Shown: positions 43,305 through 52,239 of the stretch, piece by piece
How positions within the stretch are numbered: position 1 is the first letter of the stretch
How the letters are laid out: each line of letters begins with the position of its first letter
Assembly: GCF_900091655.1 (NCBI RefSeq)
Contig: NZ_LT594621.1
Location: 992,001-1,056,000, forward strand
Reading direction: 5' to 3'
Length of the DNA: 64,000 nucleotides
Source: Culturomica massiliensis
GTDB taxonomy: Bacteria > Bacteroidota > Bacteroidia > Bacteroidales > Marinifilaceae
The notes under the pieces: generated by a model
What the model saw: the letters and a program-made list of their open reading frames with translations, nothing else
Databases searched by the model: none
Told to the model about the DNA's origin: nothing
Translations under genes and position numbers: made by a program

Positions 43305-46300
43305 TTACTCTTTCCCTTCATCTACCACCTGCATTTTACCTGCTGACAAATAAGAATAAATAGCAGGAATTACAAACAGAGAAAGAAACGTAGCACATAC
43401 CATTCCACCTACTACAGCTATACCCATTGCAACTCGGCTTTCAGCACCGGCACCGGTAGCAATTGCCATCGGCAATATTCCCAATACCGTAGACAAGCTG
43501 GTCATCAATATCGGCCGGAAACGGGCGACAGCCGCATTTTTCACAGCCTCCAGCATCGATTCTCCCATCGCTTTACGCTGATTGGCAAACTCGACAATCA
43601 AAATACCGTTCTTAGACACTAACCCGATCAGCATGATAATACCGATCTGACTGAATATATTCATCGTCTGCTCGAAGTACCAAAGGGACAGCATAGCTCC
43701 GATCAATGCCAACGGCACAGTCAGCATGATAATCAGCGGATCCCGGAAACTTTCGAACTGTGCTGCCAACACCAGGTAAATAAATACCAATGCCAAAATA
43801 AAAGCAAACATCAAACTGGAAGAACTTTCCACAAAATCCTTAGAACTTCCCGACAAAGTCGTTTTAAAGTTATCGTCCAATACTTCTTGGGCTATCCGGT
43901 CCATTTCCTCCAAACCCTGTGACAAGGTTTTTTTACGGGCAAGGCCGGCCGAAACAGTAGCTGCAACAAAACGGTCATAACGATATAACTGAGGAGGCAT
44001 CGAACTTTCAGAGGTCGTCACTAAATTATCCAATGCAATCAAATCTCCCTTGTCATTTCTGACATATATCGTCTGTAAATCAGAAGGTTTGTTCCTATTC
44101 TCCCGGTCGATCTGACTCAATATCTGGTACTGCTTTCCATTCAATATAAAATAACCAACCCGTTGCTCACTCATCGTCAACTGTAATGTCTGAGCTATAT
44201 TCTGCATAGAAACTCCCATCACGGCAGCCTTATCCCGGTCTATATTAATGGTTAATTCCGGTTTGGTAAATTTCAGGTTCAAATCTGCCACTGAAAATAC
44301 GGGACTCTTGTTAACTTCTTCCATAAAACGAGGTAATACACGCTTCAAATCTTCCAGATTTTTGGCCTGTATAACATATTCTACCGGTAATCCTCCCCGG
44401 CGCCCTCCGAAAGTCTGCTGTTGCGATACCATCGTACGGGCTCCCGTAAACTGTCTTACCTTAACTCCCAGTTCGTCGGCAATTTCCTGTTGGGTTCTCT
44501 CCCGCTGTTCCGGTTTCACCAACCACAGATTCAAAGTCGAACGATTCGTATTGCCTCCGCCGATCATTTCGATGATCATATCCTGCTCCGGCACTTCCTG
44601 CTCCACATAAGAAGATAATTCGGTCGTATAACGGTTCATGTAATCGAATGTCGCTCCTTCCGGTGCCGTTGACATCACCCGAATATTGGAACGGTCTTCC
44701 AGAGGAGCCATTTCAGAAGGTGTCACCGTCCACAAAAAATAAATCACAACAGCTGTAACACTCAATATCACGGGAGCCAAGAAACGACGTCTCATAAAAC
44801 TATCCAACCAACGCCGGTAATACTCCGTCAAGCCATTGAAAAAAGGTTCTGTTTTCCGGTAAAACCAATTATCGGTGACATTTCTGGTCAGCAATTTGGT
44901 CGAAATCATAGGCGTAAATGTCAAAGCGACAAAAGAAGATATAATCACCGCCCCGGTAATTACAATACTGAATTCCCGGAACAGCCTCCCCGTTGTTCCC
45001 TGCAAAAAAACGATAGGAAAAAATACAGCCACCAAAGCGACCGTCGTAGCGATTACAGCAAAAAATATTTCTTCCGATCCCTTAAACCCGGCTTCTCTCG
45101 GAGACATCCCCTGCTCGATCTTCGTATAAATATTTTCCATGACCACAATGGCATCGTCGACCACCAACCCGATGGCCAGCACCACCGCCAATAAAGTCAG
45201 GATATTAATGGTAAAACCAGCCAGATACATAATGAAAAATGCTCCCACCAGAGAAATAGGAATCGCCAATACCGGTATTAAAGTGGTACGCCAGTTTCGT
45301 AAAAACAAGAAAATAATCAATACCACCAATATAAAAGCCTCAACAATCGTACTCTTCACTTCATCAATCGAATTCCGGATAAAGACCGTATTATCGAAGG
45401 CAATCCCGGCTTCGACATCGGCAGGTAAATCCTTCTCCAAATCCTGCATCACATCGTAAGCACGGTCCACAATATCGATGTAATTTGCTCCCGGCTGAGG
45501 AATAATCACACAAGCAACCATAGGTATGCCGTTACGCTTCATAATGGAACGCACATCCTCGGCATCCACCTCTGCAACACCGATATCCCGGAAACGTACA
45601 ACCTTACTATCCGTTTCCCGGATAACCAGATTGTTGAAATCTTCAATCGTCATCAAACGTCCGAGAGTACGAATGGTCAACTCCGTATTCTCACCTTCAA
45701 TACGCCCCGAAGGTAATTCCACATTTTCACGACTCACAGCATCCCTGACATCCATCGGTGTTACTCCGTAAGCAGCCAACAGAGCCGGATTCATCCGCAA
45801 ACGCACCGAATACCGTTTTTCTCCCCAGATAGAAACACTACTCACACCATTGATTGTCTGCAAACGTTCTTTGTAATACTGTTCGGCATACATACTCAAA
45901 TCTATCAACGAACGCTGATCGCTTCGCAAAGACACCCCGAAAATCGGCTGGGCATCGGCATCGGCTTTTGTTACCGTCGGCGGATCCACATCTTTCGGTA
46001 AACGCCGCATAGCCCCGGATACCTTATCACGCACATCGTTCGCAGCCGTCTCCAGATCAACTTCCAATTGGAACTCCACTGTAATATAGCTTCGCCCGTC
46101 CCGGCTCGTACTCGTCAACGAACGAATACCCGGAATTCCATTTACAGCAGCCTCCAAAGGTTCCGTTATCTGAGTTTCGATAACATCGGCATTAGCCCCG
46201 GGAAAACTCGTCGATACAGAAATAATAGGCGGGTCCACACTCGGATAATCCCTCACCCCTAAAAACACCATCCCGACACATCCCACCAGCATCAGAATTA

Positions 46301-46355
46301 TATTCATGACCGTGGCAAATACCGGTCGTTTTATACAGGTAGACGATAAACTCAT
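43305..46355 (-). CDS. RND (HAE1-type) efflux pump inner membrane subunit
   Basis: 1016 residues with the twelve-helix, two-large-loop architecture of AcrB-like pumps. The N-terminus (MSLSSTCIKRPVFATVMNIILMLVG) is typical, and the proton-relay aspartates are in GLVVDDAIVVMENI (TM4). The C-terminal half carries SKNGILIVEFANQ. It exports hydrophobic compounds using the proton gradient; the substrate cannot be told. It lies between the TolC and adaptor genes on the same strand. Confidence 0.95.
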   Translation of the reverse strand: MSLSSTCIKRPVFATVMNIILMLVGCVGMVFLGVRDYPSVDPPIISVSTSFPGANADVIETQITEPLEAAVNGIPGIRSLTSTSRDGRSYITVEFQLEVDLETAANDVRDKVSGAMRRLPKDVDPPTVTKADADAQPIFGVSLRSDQRSLIDLSMYAEQYYKERLQTINGVSSVSIWGEKRYSVRLRMNPALLAAYGVTPMDVRDAVSRENVELPSGRIEGENTELTIRTLGRLMTIEDFNNLVIRETDSKVVRFRDIGVAEVDAEDVRSIMKRNGIPMVACVIIPQPGANYIDIVDRAYDVMQDLEKDLPADVEAGIAFDNTVFIRNSIDEVKSTIVEAFILVVLIIFLFLRNWRTTLIPVLAIPISLVGAFFIMYLAGFTINILTLLAVVLAIGLVVDDAIVVMENIYTKIEQGMSPREAGFKGSEEIFFAVIATTVALVAVFFPIVFLQGTTGRLFREFSIVITGAVIISSFVALTFTPMISTKLLTRNVTDNWFYRKTEPFFNGLTEYYRRWLDSFMRRRFLAPVILSVTAVVIYFLWTVTPSEMAPLEDRSNIRVMSTAPEGATFDYMNRYTTELSSYVEQEVPEQDMIIEMIGGGNTNRSTLNLWLVKPEQRERTQQEIADELGVKVRQFTGARTMVSQQQTFGGRRGGLPVEYVIQAKNLEDLKRVLPRFMEEVNKSPVFSVADLNLKFTKPELTINIDRDKAAVMGVSMQNIAQTLQLTMSEQRVGYFILNGKQYQILSQIDRENRNKPSDLQTIYVRNDKGDLIALDNLVTTSESSMPPQLYRYDRFVAATVSAGLARKKTLSQGLEEMDRIAQEVLDDNFKTTLSGSSKDFVESSSSLMFAFILALVFIYLVLAAQFESFRDPLIIMLTVPLALIGAMLSLWYFEQTMNIFSQIGIIMLIGLVSKNGILIVEFANQRKAMGESMLEAVKNAAVARFRPILMTSLSTVLGILPMAIATGAGAESRVAMGIAVVGGMVCATFLSLFVIPAIYSYLSAGKMQVVDEGKE

Positions 46356-46401
46356 TTTTTTCCAGTTACAAAATTACACCTCTTCTACTCGTTCTCAATT
46401 T

Positions 46402-47475
46402 CTATCTTTTCAGGCTCACAGACACATTCATACCTTCCCGCAACTGCATCAAACCACCTGTTAAGACTGTATCTCCGACTTGAATACCGGAAATCACTTC
46501 TACATTTTTCTCGTCACGGCTCTCTGTCTGCACAGGCACACTCGCGGCCTTCCCGTTTTTCACCACCCACATCCGTTTTCCTTCCATTTCCGGTACAACA
46601 GCTTCCGTCGGAATAGCGATATATTCATTTTCACCTCCCACCATCAGCGTACCTTTGGCAAACATTCCGGGCATCAATTCGTTTCTCCGGTTATCGTAAC
46701 GGGCCCTTAATAAAATCATACGGGTCTTGATATCAATCAAAGGATCCACTGCATATACCTGTGCCGCATACAACCTGTCACTACCGGTTACCCGGAAATC
46801 GATTCTACGGCCGTTCAAATCCCGGGCCGCATATTTTTCGGAAATCGAAAATTCAAATTTCAGGACAGAATTGTCCACAATCGTGGCAATCTTAGAACTA
46901 GGCTGTACATAACTACCTTCACTGACATACCGGAATCCCATCACTCCGTCAAAAGGAGCCCGAATCTCCGTCCGGCTGATTTTTACTTTCAATAATTCGA
47001 TATCTGCCTCCAGCACATTATAATCCGTCTGTAACTGATCGAAAGCCTCCCGGCTGATGGATTCCCGTTTCAATAAAATACGCTGACGCTCTAACTTCTC
47101 ACTTAACAACTTACGCTGAAATTCTGCCCGGGACAACTGGGCCTGCAAATCGGCATCGTCTACCTTCAACAACAAATCCCCTTTCCGGACATAACTGCCT
47201 TCCTGAAAATAGATACGCCTTACCTTACCGACAATTTCTGCCACCAATTCTACCTCCTCATTCGCTAACATCGTACCCACAACCTGTATACCGTTGGAGG
47301 AATGCGAATTTTGGGCAACGACACCTTCCACTGTCAGTACTCCACTTCCTTTACGAGGCACAGCATCCGGTATTTCCGACTTTACCGAAAACCATCCCAG
47401 ACGAGGAATAAAAATAATTCCCAACACCACCAATACAATAATAATGACTAATCCCCTTTTTATCCGTTTATTCAT
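46402..47475 (-). CDS. RND efflux periplasmic adaptor (membrane fusion protein)
   Basis: 357 residues: an N-terminal anchor helix (GLVIIIVLVVLGIIFI), the lipoyl halves (EIVGKVRRIYFQEGSYVRKGDLLLKVD and RAPFDGVMGFRYVSEGSYVQPS), a short coiled coil between them, and the beta-barrel/membrane-proximal domain. It links the RND pump and TolC protein. First gene of the operon; about 46 bases before the pump gene. Confidence 0.94.
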   Translation of the reverse strand: MNKRIKRGLVIIIVLVVLGIIFIPRLGWFSVKSEIPDAVPRKGSGVLTVEGVVAQNSHSSNGIQVVGTMLANEEVELVAEIVGKVRRIYFQEGSYVRKGDLLLKVDDADLQAQLSRAEFQRKLLSEKLERQRILLKRESISREAFDQLQTDYNVLEADIELLKVKISRTEIRAPFDGVMGFRYVSEGSYVQPSSKIATIVDNSVLKFEFSISEKYAARDLNGRRIDFRVTGSDRLYAAQVYAVDPLIDIKTRMILLRARYDNRRNELMPGMFAKGTLMVGGENEYIAIPTEAVVPEMEGKRMWVVKNGKAASVPVQTESRDEKNVEVISGIQVGDTVLTGGLMQLREGMNVSVSLKR

Positions 47476-47614
47476 TTGATTTTCAATTTATTACAAATCG
47501 ACATACAGAAACAAACCGGCCACAATGTGACCGATTTATTATTGGACAATGAAGATAACACAAAGTTTATCTGCATTTTGTTAATATTTTATTAAAAATC
47601 GTCTTTTTTTAACG

Positions 47615-48541
47615 TCAAAACCAATTTCGTCTTTTCAACCCCAGAAATGCAATTCCGGAAAACAAAACCGAAACACTGAAAATCAAAAGAAAACCATATG
47701 TTTTATCAGATAAGGAGTTGGGTACGTTCATGCCGTATAAACTGGCAATTAAAGTCGGTATCATCAGCAATAAAGAAATAGATGTCATGCGCTTCATAAT
47801 CACATTCAAATTATTGGAAATAACCGAAGCATAAGCATCCATAGTTCCACTGAGAATATCACTGTATATACGCGCCGAATCCAAAGCCTGCCGGAGCTCG
47901 ATCTCAACATCTTCCACCAGATCCTCATCGAAAAATTTCCGCTGAGAACGCAGATTCTTCAATTTAACCAACAAATTATCATTTCCCCGCATAGACGTTA
48001 TGAAGAAAACCAGAGATTTTTCGATTTTCAATAAACGTTGTAATTCTTCATTTTCAATAGAGCGTTCCAGTTCTTTTTCCACCTGCCGGCTCTGGTTATT
48101 GATTTGCTTCAGGTACTTCAAATACCATACGGAAGAAGACAGAAAAAGCCTGAACAACAAGTCCCAGTTTCCGGTAAACGTCAACCGCTTCCGGTTTACA
48201 TAGCGTATGAAATCCGGCAACATATCCGTATTAAAATGGCATACCGTCACAAAATAATGTTCTTTCATGATAAACCCTAAAGGCACCGTAACATACGGGA
48301 TATCATTCCCTTTATGCCGGAACGGTATGCGCAGAATAATCAAAGTCCAGCCGTCTTCTTCCTCTATACGGGGACGCTCATCGGCATCTTCGATATCCGA
48401 CAAAAAAGATTCGGGAACATTTAATTTTTCGATAAGATACTTGATATCTGCCGGAGTCGGCGCTTCAACATTTATCCAACAATCGGCCTGCCATGCTTCT
48501 TTTTCCTGAAAGCCCTGATCTGCCCAAAGGAATCTTCTCAT
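47615..48541 (-). CDS. corA: CorA-family magnesium/divalent metal transporter
   Basis: About 308 residues from MRRFLWADQG at 48541; an in-frame ATG at 48556 gives five more. The long cytoplasmic helical domain is followed by two C-terminal transmembrane helices with the selectivity motif YGMNVP between them. Pentameric magnesium channel. Its promoter region has been disturbed: the conjugative transposon junction lies about 90-110 bases upstream of its start. Confidence 0.93.
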   Translation of the reverse strand: MRRFLWADQGFQEKEAWQADCWINVEAPTPADIKYLIEKLNVPESFLSDIEDADERPRIEEEDGWTLIILRIPFRHKGNDIPYVTVPLGFIMKEHYFVTVCHFNTDMLPDFIRYVNRKRLTFTGNWDLLFRLFLSSSVWYLKYLKQINNQSRQVEKELERSIENEELQRLLKIEKSLVFFITSMRGNDNLLVKLKNLRSQRKFFDEDLVEDVEIELRQALDSARIYSDILSGTMDAYASVISNNLNVIMKRMTSISLLLMIPTLIASLYGMNVPNSLSDKTYGFLLIFSVSVLFSGIAFLGLKRRNWF

Positions 48542-48648
48542 AATAATACCCTCCATTCATTGTGAACAAAGGTCCTGAGAATAAACCTTTGCTCTGGTTA
48601 ATACTGTTGATGATAATCGTCCATAGTTTTCATTATGAATTTTTCACC

Positions 48649-48658
48649 GCAAAGTTAC
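48649..48658 (-). promoter_or_regulatory. attL core of the conjugative transposon, overlapping the corA -7 box
   Basis: On the minus strand GTAACTTTGC matches GTANNTTTGC, the core recognised by IntDOT. It contains TAACTTTG (TAnnTTTG), placed like a promoter -7 box about 110 bases before the corA start. It lies 320 bases left of the integrase gene, and the GC-richer transposon genes begin to its right, so it is the likely left junction. The space up to 48977 has no gene and probably holds integrase arm sites. Confidence 0.7.
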
Positions 48659-48977
48659 TACAAAAAAGTGAAATGCGGAAAGATATAGTGATAGAATTGA
48701 GTTACAAGGGTTTTGGTTGAAGTGGCGATAATCCGTGAAGCCATTACAATCCCTGCCGAAGCCAAATCCTGACGCCGCTACGTTACTTGTTCGTAACCAT
48801 GCCCGAAAATGCGACAAACGGGTACGAATAGCGAAACAAGGCTCTAAGGAATAGTGAGTTATCCATAACTCATGCGAAAAATCAGGTTACGGAAAAAGAT
48901 TGCGCCGTTCCTCCCCGTTTTGCGTACCAACACCGGACTCTTCACCAACTAATTTTGAAACCCAAAAATTAAGGACA

Positions 48978-50213
48978 ATGAAGAGTACATTTTCAGTAAT
49001 CTACTACCTCAAGCGTCAGGTAGTGAAAAAGGACGGGACAGTTCCCGTCATGGGACGCATCACGGTGGACGGCAGCCAGACACAGTTCAGCTGCAAACTG
49101 ACTGTCGATCCGAAACTGTGGGACACCAAAGGTGGACGTGTCACGGGCAGAAGCACGGCGGCACTCGAAACGAACCGTATGCTTGACAAGATGCGGGTAC
49201 GCATCAACAGGCATTATCAGGAAATCATGGAGCGTGACAACTTCGTCACGGCGGAGAAGGTGAAGAACGCCTTTCTCGGACTGGAACACCGCTACCACAC
49301 GCTGATGCAGGTGTTCCGCCAGCACAACGAGGACTACGAGAAGCAGGTGGAGGCAGGCATGAAAGCCAAAGGCACGCTGCTGAAGTACCGCACCGTTTAC
49401 AAGCACATGCAAGAGTTCCTCGACATCCGCTACCATGTGAAGGACATCGCCCTAAAAGAGCTTACCCCGGCTTTCATCTCCGACTTCGAGATGTTCCTGC
49501 GCACGGACAAGCACTGCTGCACCAATACCGTGTGGCTGTACGTCTGCCCGTTACGGACGATGGTATTCATCGCCATCAACAACGAGTGGCTGACGCGCGA
49601 CCCGTTCCGCGAGTATGAAATCAAGAAGGAGGAAACAACACGCAGTTTCCTGACCAAAGATGAGATCCGCCTGCTGATGGAGGGGAAACTGAAAAACGCC
49701 AAACAGGAATTGTACCGCGACCTCTACCTGTTCTGCGCCTTCACGGGGCTGTCGTTCGCGGATATGCGCAACCTTACGGAAGAGAATATCCGCACCTACT
49801 TCGACGAACACGAGTGGATAAACATCAACCGCCAGAAAACGGGCGTGGTGTCCAACATCCGCCTGCTCGACATCGCCAACCGCATAATCGGCAAATACCG
49901 GGGACTGTGCGGGGACGGCAGGATATTTCCCGTTCCGCATTATAACACGTGCCTTGCCGGTATCCGTGCCGTCGCCAAGCGTTGCGGCATCACCAAGCAT
50001 ATCACGTGGCATCAGAGCCGCCACACGGCAGCCACGACGATATTCCTCTCCAACGGTGTTCCCATCGAAACGGTCAGCTCCATGCTCGGACACAAGAGCA
50101 TAAAGACGACGCAGATTTACGCAAAGATAACCAAAGAGAAGCTCAATCAGGACATGGAGAACCTTGCCGCAAGATTGAACGGCGTCGAGGAATTTGCAGG
50201 TTGCACCATCTAA
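48978..50213 (+). CDS. int: IntDOT-type tyrosine recombinase
   Basis: 411 residues from the ATG at 48978 (MKSTFSVIYYLKRQVVKKDG), the size of CTnDOT IntDOT. The open frame extends 26 codons further upstream, but that part is not conserved in character. The N-terminal arm-binding and core-binding domains are followed by the catalytic domain with the HxxR box in WHQSRHTAATT and the nucleophile tyrosine in LGHKSIKTTQIYAKI. It integrates and, with excision proteins, excises the element using cores with short identity. Confidence 0.96.
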   Translation: MKSTFSVIYYLKRQVVKKDGTVPVMGRITVDGSQTQFSCKLTVDPKLWDTKGGRVTGRSTAALETNRMLDKMRVRINRHYQEIMERDNFVTAEKVKNAFLGLEHRYHTLMQVFRQHNEDYEKQVEAGMKAKGTLLKYRTVYKHMQEFLDIRYHVKDIALKELTPAFISDFEMFLRTDKHCCTNTVWLYVCPLRTMVFIAINNEWLTRDPFREYEIKKEETTRSFLTKDEIRLLMEGKLKNAKQELYRDLYLFCAFTGLSFADMRNLTEENIRTYFDEHEWININRQKTGVVSNIRLLDIANRIIGKYRGLCGDGRIFPVPHYNTCLAGIRAVAKRCGITKHITWHQSRHTAATTIFLSNGVPIETVSSMLGHKSIKTTQIYAKITKEKLNQDMENLAARLNGVEEFAGCTI

Positions 50214-50224
50214 AAAGAAAAGCC

Positions 50225-50587
50225 ATGAAACGTGACACAATCATCATCGAGGACAAGGCAGTCAGCGTAACCGGTAACGACGTGTGGATGACCGCCACCG
50301 AAATAGCCGGATTGTTCCATACGACCGTCCCGGCAGTGAACGCCGCCATCAGAGCCGTCCGCAAGTCGGACGTGCTGAACGACTACGAGGTGTGCCGCTA
50401 CATGCAGCTTGAAAACGGGCTGCACGCGGACGTGTACGCCCTTGAAATCATCATCCCGGTCGCTTTCAGGGTGAATACCTACAACACCCACCTGTTCCGC
50501 ACATGGCTGGTGGGAAAGGCACTCTCACAAGAGAAACGGCAGACATACGTGATGTTCATACAGAACGGAAAAGCCGGGTATTGCTGA
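50225..50587 (+). CDS. RhuM-like protein near integrase
   Basis: 120 residues from MKRDTIIIEDKAV at 50225. The N-terminal helix-turn-helix (WMTATEIAGLFHTTVPAVNAAIRAV) and the C-terminal part (YALEIIIPVAFRVNTYNTHLFRTWLVGKAL) resemble the RhuM (virulence protein) family. Its role in the element is unknown. It follows the integrase gene by 11 bases and is likely co-transcribed. Confidence 0.7.
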   Translation: MKRDTIIIEDKAVSVTGNDVWMTATEIAGLFHTTVPAVNAAIRAVRKSDVLNDYEVCRYMQLENGLHADVYALEIIIPVAFRVNTYNTHLFRTWLVGKALSQEKRQTYVMFIQNGKAGYC

Positions 50588-50609
50588 TTGCACATACCCC
50601 ATAAGACAA

Positions 50610-50647
50610 GTAAACGGGTAGCACCACAAAAGGTGTCACCCGTTTAC
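50610..50647. terminator. Terminator between convergent element genes
   Basis: GTAAACGGGTAGCACC (50610-50625) pairs with 50632-50647 with one mismatch and is followed by CTTTTT. It lies between the rightward int/RhuM pair and the leftward HTH pair. Confidence 0.85.
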
Positions 50648-50664
50648 TTTTTCATGAAACCGCC

Positions 50665-50970
50665 TCACTCCAGCGGCTTGCGGTAGTTCGCTTCCAGTAC
50701 CCCGCGCAGCCCCGTTTCCGGGTAAAGCACCTTCCCTCCCAAAAGTATGAAGGGCAACACGCGGTTGTTGCGGTATTCCTGCAAGGTGCGCCGGCTCACA
50801 CGGAGCAGTTCCGACACCTCGCCGTCCGTCAGGTAACGTTCCCCGTCCAGCGGAGGACGGTAGCTTTCCAGAAATGCGGACAGCCATTTCGAGCCTTTGC
50901 GCATATCCTGCACCACAGAGGCTATCGGCTCGTCTTCCATCGTAAAAACATCGTTGTTCTCGTTCATCAT
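50665..50970 (-). CDS. Small helix-turn-helix protein (excisionase-like) A
   Basis: About 101 residues from MMNENNDVFTMEDE; the open frame begins earlier but overlaps the preceding gene. It has a MerR/excisionase-type winged helix (YLTDGEVSELLRVSRRTLQEYRNNRVLPFILLGGKVLYPETG). It is the second of two leftward HTH genes found near int in CTnDOT-like elements. It may bind att or promoter DNA. Confidence 0.75.
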   Translation of the reverse strand: MMNENNDVFTMEDEPIASVVQDMRKGSKWLSAFLESYRPPLDGERYLTDGEVSELLRVSRRTLQEYRNNRVLPFILLGGKVLYPETGLRGVLEANYRKPLE

Positions 50971-51001
50971 AACTTCGGATTCAGTGGGTGAATAAATCAA
51001 A

Positions 51002-51301
51002 TCATCTGCCGTGCGGATAGAGCGTGCCGACAAGCGGTATCAGCCGCTTCACCTCCTCTGGCTTGTAATAGAACCTGCGGTTTATCTGCGAGTAGCCGAT
51101 AAGCCGCCTGTCACGCAGCGTCTGCAACGTGCGCGGGCTTATTCTCAACTGCCCGCAGACCTCCTCGCCCGTGAGCCATCTTTCCATGCGCCCCGTGTCG
51201 CTTTTGCGCCTCAGGGCGGCGACCTTCTCCGAGAGTGCGCCGAATGCCGCCACCATCATCTCGAAAGTCTTTTTCTCGATAGATACTATTTCCATATTCA
51301 T
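51002..51301 (-). CDS. Small helix-turn-helix protein (excisionase-like) B
   Basis: 99 residues from MNMEIVSIEKKTFEMM at 51301. A coiled N-terminal part is followed by a helix-turn-helix (WLTGEEVCGQLRISPRTLQTLRDRRLIGYSQINRRFYYKPEEV) of the DNA-binding excisionase group. It is divergent from xis2c, with a promoter region of about 200 bases between them. Confidence 0.78.
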   Translation of the reverse strand: MNMEIVSIEKKTFEMMVAAFGALSEKVAALRRKSDTGRMERWLTGEEVCGQLRISPRTLQTLRDRRLIGYSQINRRFYYKPEEVKRLIPLVGTLYPHGR

Positions 51302-51502
51302 GTCATTTAGAGTTTGCCGCAAAGGTAACGAAACGGCATACAAGACGTATCGTTTTCCGCTGAAAGGCTGCCTGTTGCGCCGTTTGACCGGGTTACGGAG
51401 CCATCTTCCGCAAAAATCTTACGTGAGTCACGTAGTGAGTTGTTAAAGCCCCTTTTGTTTATTGCCGAATTTTGTCGCAGAAACAAAAAGAAAGGACTGA
51501 AC

Positions 51503-51865
51503 ATGAAAGTGATAACAATGGAAAGTTCCGCCTACAAGGAGATGATGGCGCAGATTGCGAACATCGCAGGGTACATCCGCGAGGCAAGGGACGAGAAGAA
51601 ACGGAAGCGGGAAACCGAAGACAAGCTGCTTGACACGGCACAGGCGGCGAAGATGCTCAACGTGAGCAAGCGCACCATGCAGCGTATGCGCACCGACCAC
51701 CGTATCGAGTATGTGGTGGTACGCGGAAGCTGCCGCTACCGCCTTTCCGAGATACTGCGGCTATTGGAGGACAACACAGTAAGGAACGAGGAAGGGACAA
51801 TAGACACCCTGTTCCACAACCACACGCTGCGCACGGGCGGCAAACCAAAAGGAAGGAGGACATAG
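51503..51865 (+). CDS. xis2c: Excision protein Xis2c
   Basis: 120 residues from MKVITMESSAYKEMM, the size of Xis2c. A charged helical N-terminus (YIREARDEKKRKRETEDK) precedes a helix-turn-helix (LDTAQAAKMLNVSKRTMQRMRTDHRIEYVVVRGSCRYR). In CTnDOT, Xis2c and Xis2d bend att DNA and direct IntDOT to excision. First gene of the excision operon, 3 bases before xis2d. Confidence 0.9.
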   Translation: MKVITMESSAYKEMMAQIANIAGYIREARDEKKRKRETEDKLLDTAQAAKMLNVSKRTMQRMRTDHRIEYVVVRGSCRYRLSEILRLLEDNTVRNEEGTIDTLFHNHTLRTGGKPKGRRT

Positions 51866-51868
51866 GTC

Positions 51869-52219
51869 ATGGAACTGCTCACACGAAACAACTTCGAGGG
51901 CTGGATGCAGAAGCTGATGGAACGGCTCGACCGTCAGGACGAACTGCTGCTGGCGATGAAGGCTGAGGGGAAACAGCCCACTATCACGGAAAGCATCCGC
52001 CTTTTCGACAATCAGGATTTGTGCATGTTGCTCCAGATAAGCAAACGCACCCTCCAACGCTACCGCAGCGTAGGCGCATTGCCCTACAAGACGCTGGGCA
52101 AGAAGACCTATTACAGCGAGGAGGACGTGCTGACATTCCTTTCCAACCATATCAAGGACTTCAAAAAGGAAGATATAGCCTTCTACAAGGCTCGTATCCA
52201 TAATTTCTTTCATAAATAA
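51869..52219 (+). CDS. xis2d: Excision protein Xis2d
   Basis: 116 residues with a helix-turn-helix (LFDNQDLCMLLQISKRTLQRYRSVGALPYKTLGKKTYYSEEDV), matching Xis2d of CTnDOT by order and size. It works with Xis2c in excision. Downstream is orf3 after 20 bases, so the operon is xis2c-xis2d-orf3-exc. Confidence 0.9.
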   Translation: MELLTRNNFEGWMQKLMERLDRQDELLLAMKAEGKQPTITESIRLFDNQDLCMLLQISKRTLQRYRSVGALPYKTLGKKTYYSEEDVLTFLSNHIKDFKKEDIAFYKARIHNFFHK

Positions 52220-52239
52220 CCCATTAAAACATTTTTCAG

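Noticed and set aside
48900..48977. A 26-codon N-terminal extension of the integrase
   Set aside because: The MKSTFSVIYYLK start gives the 411-residue length known for IntDOT; the extension looks non-coding.
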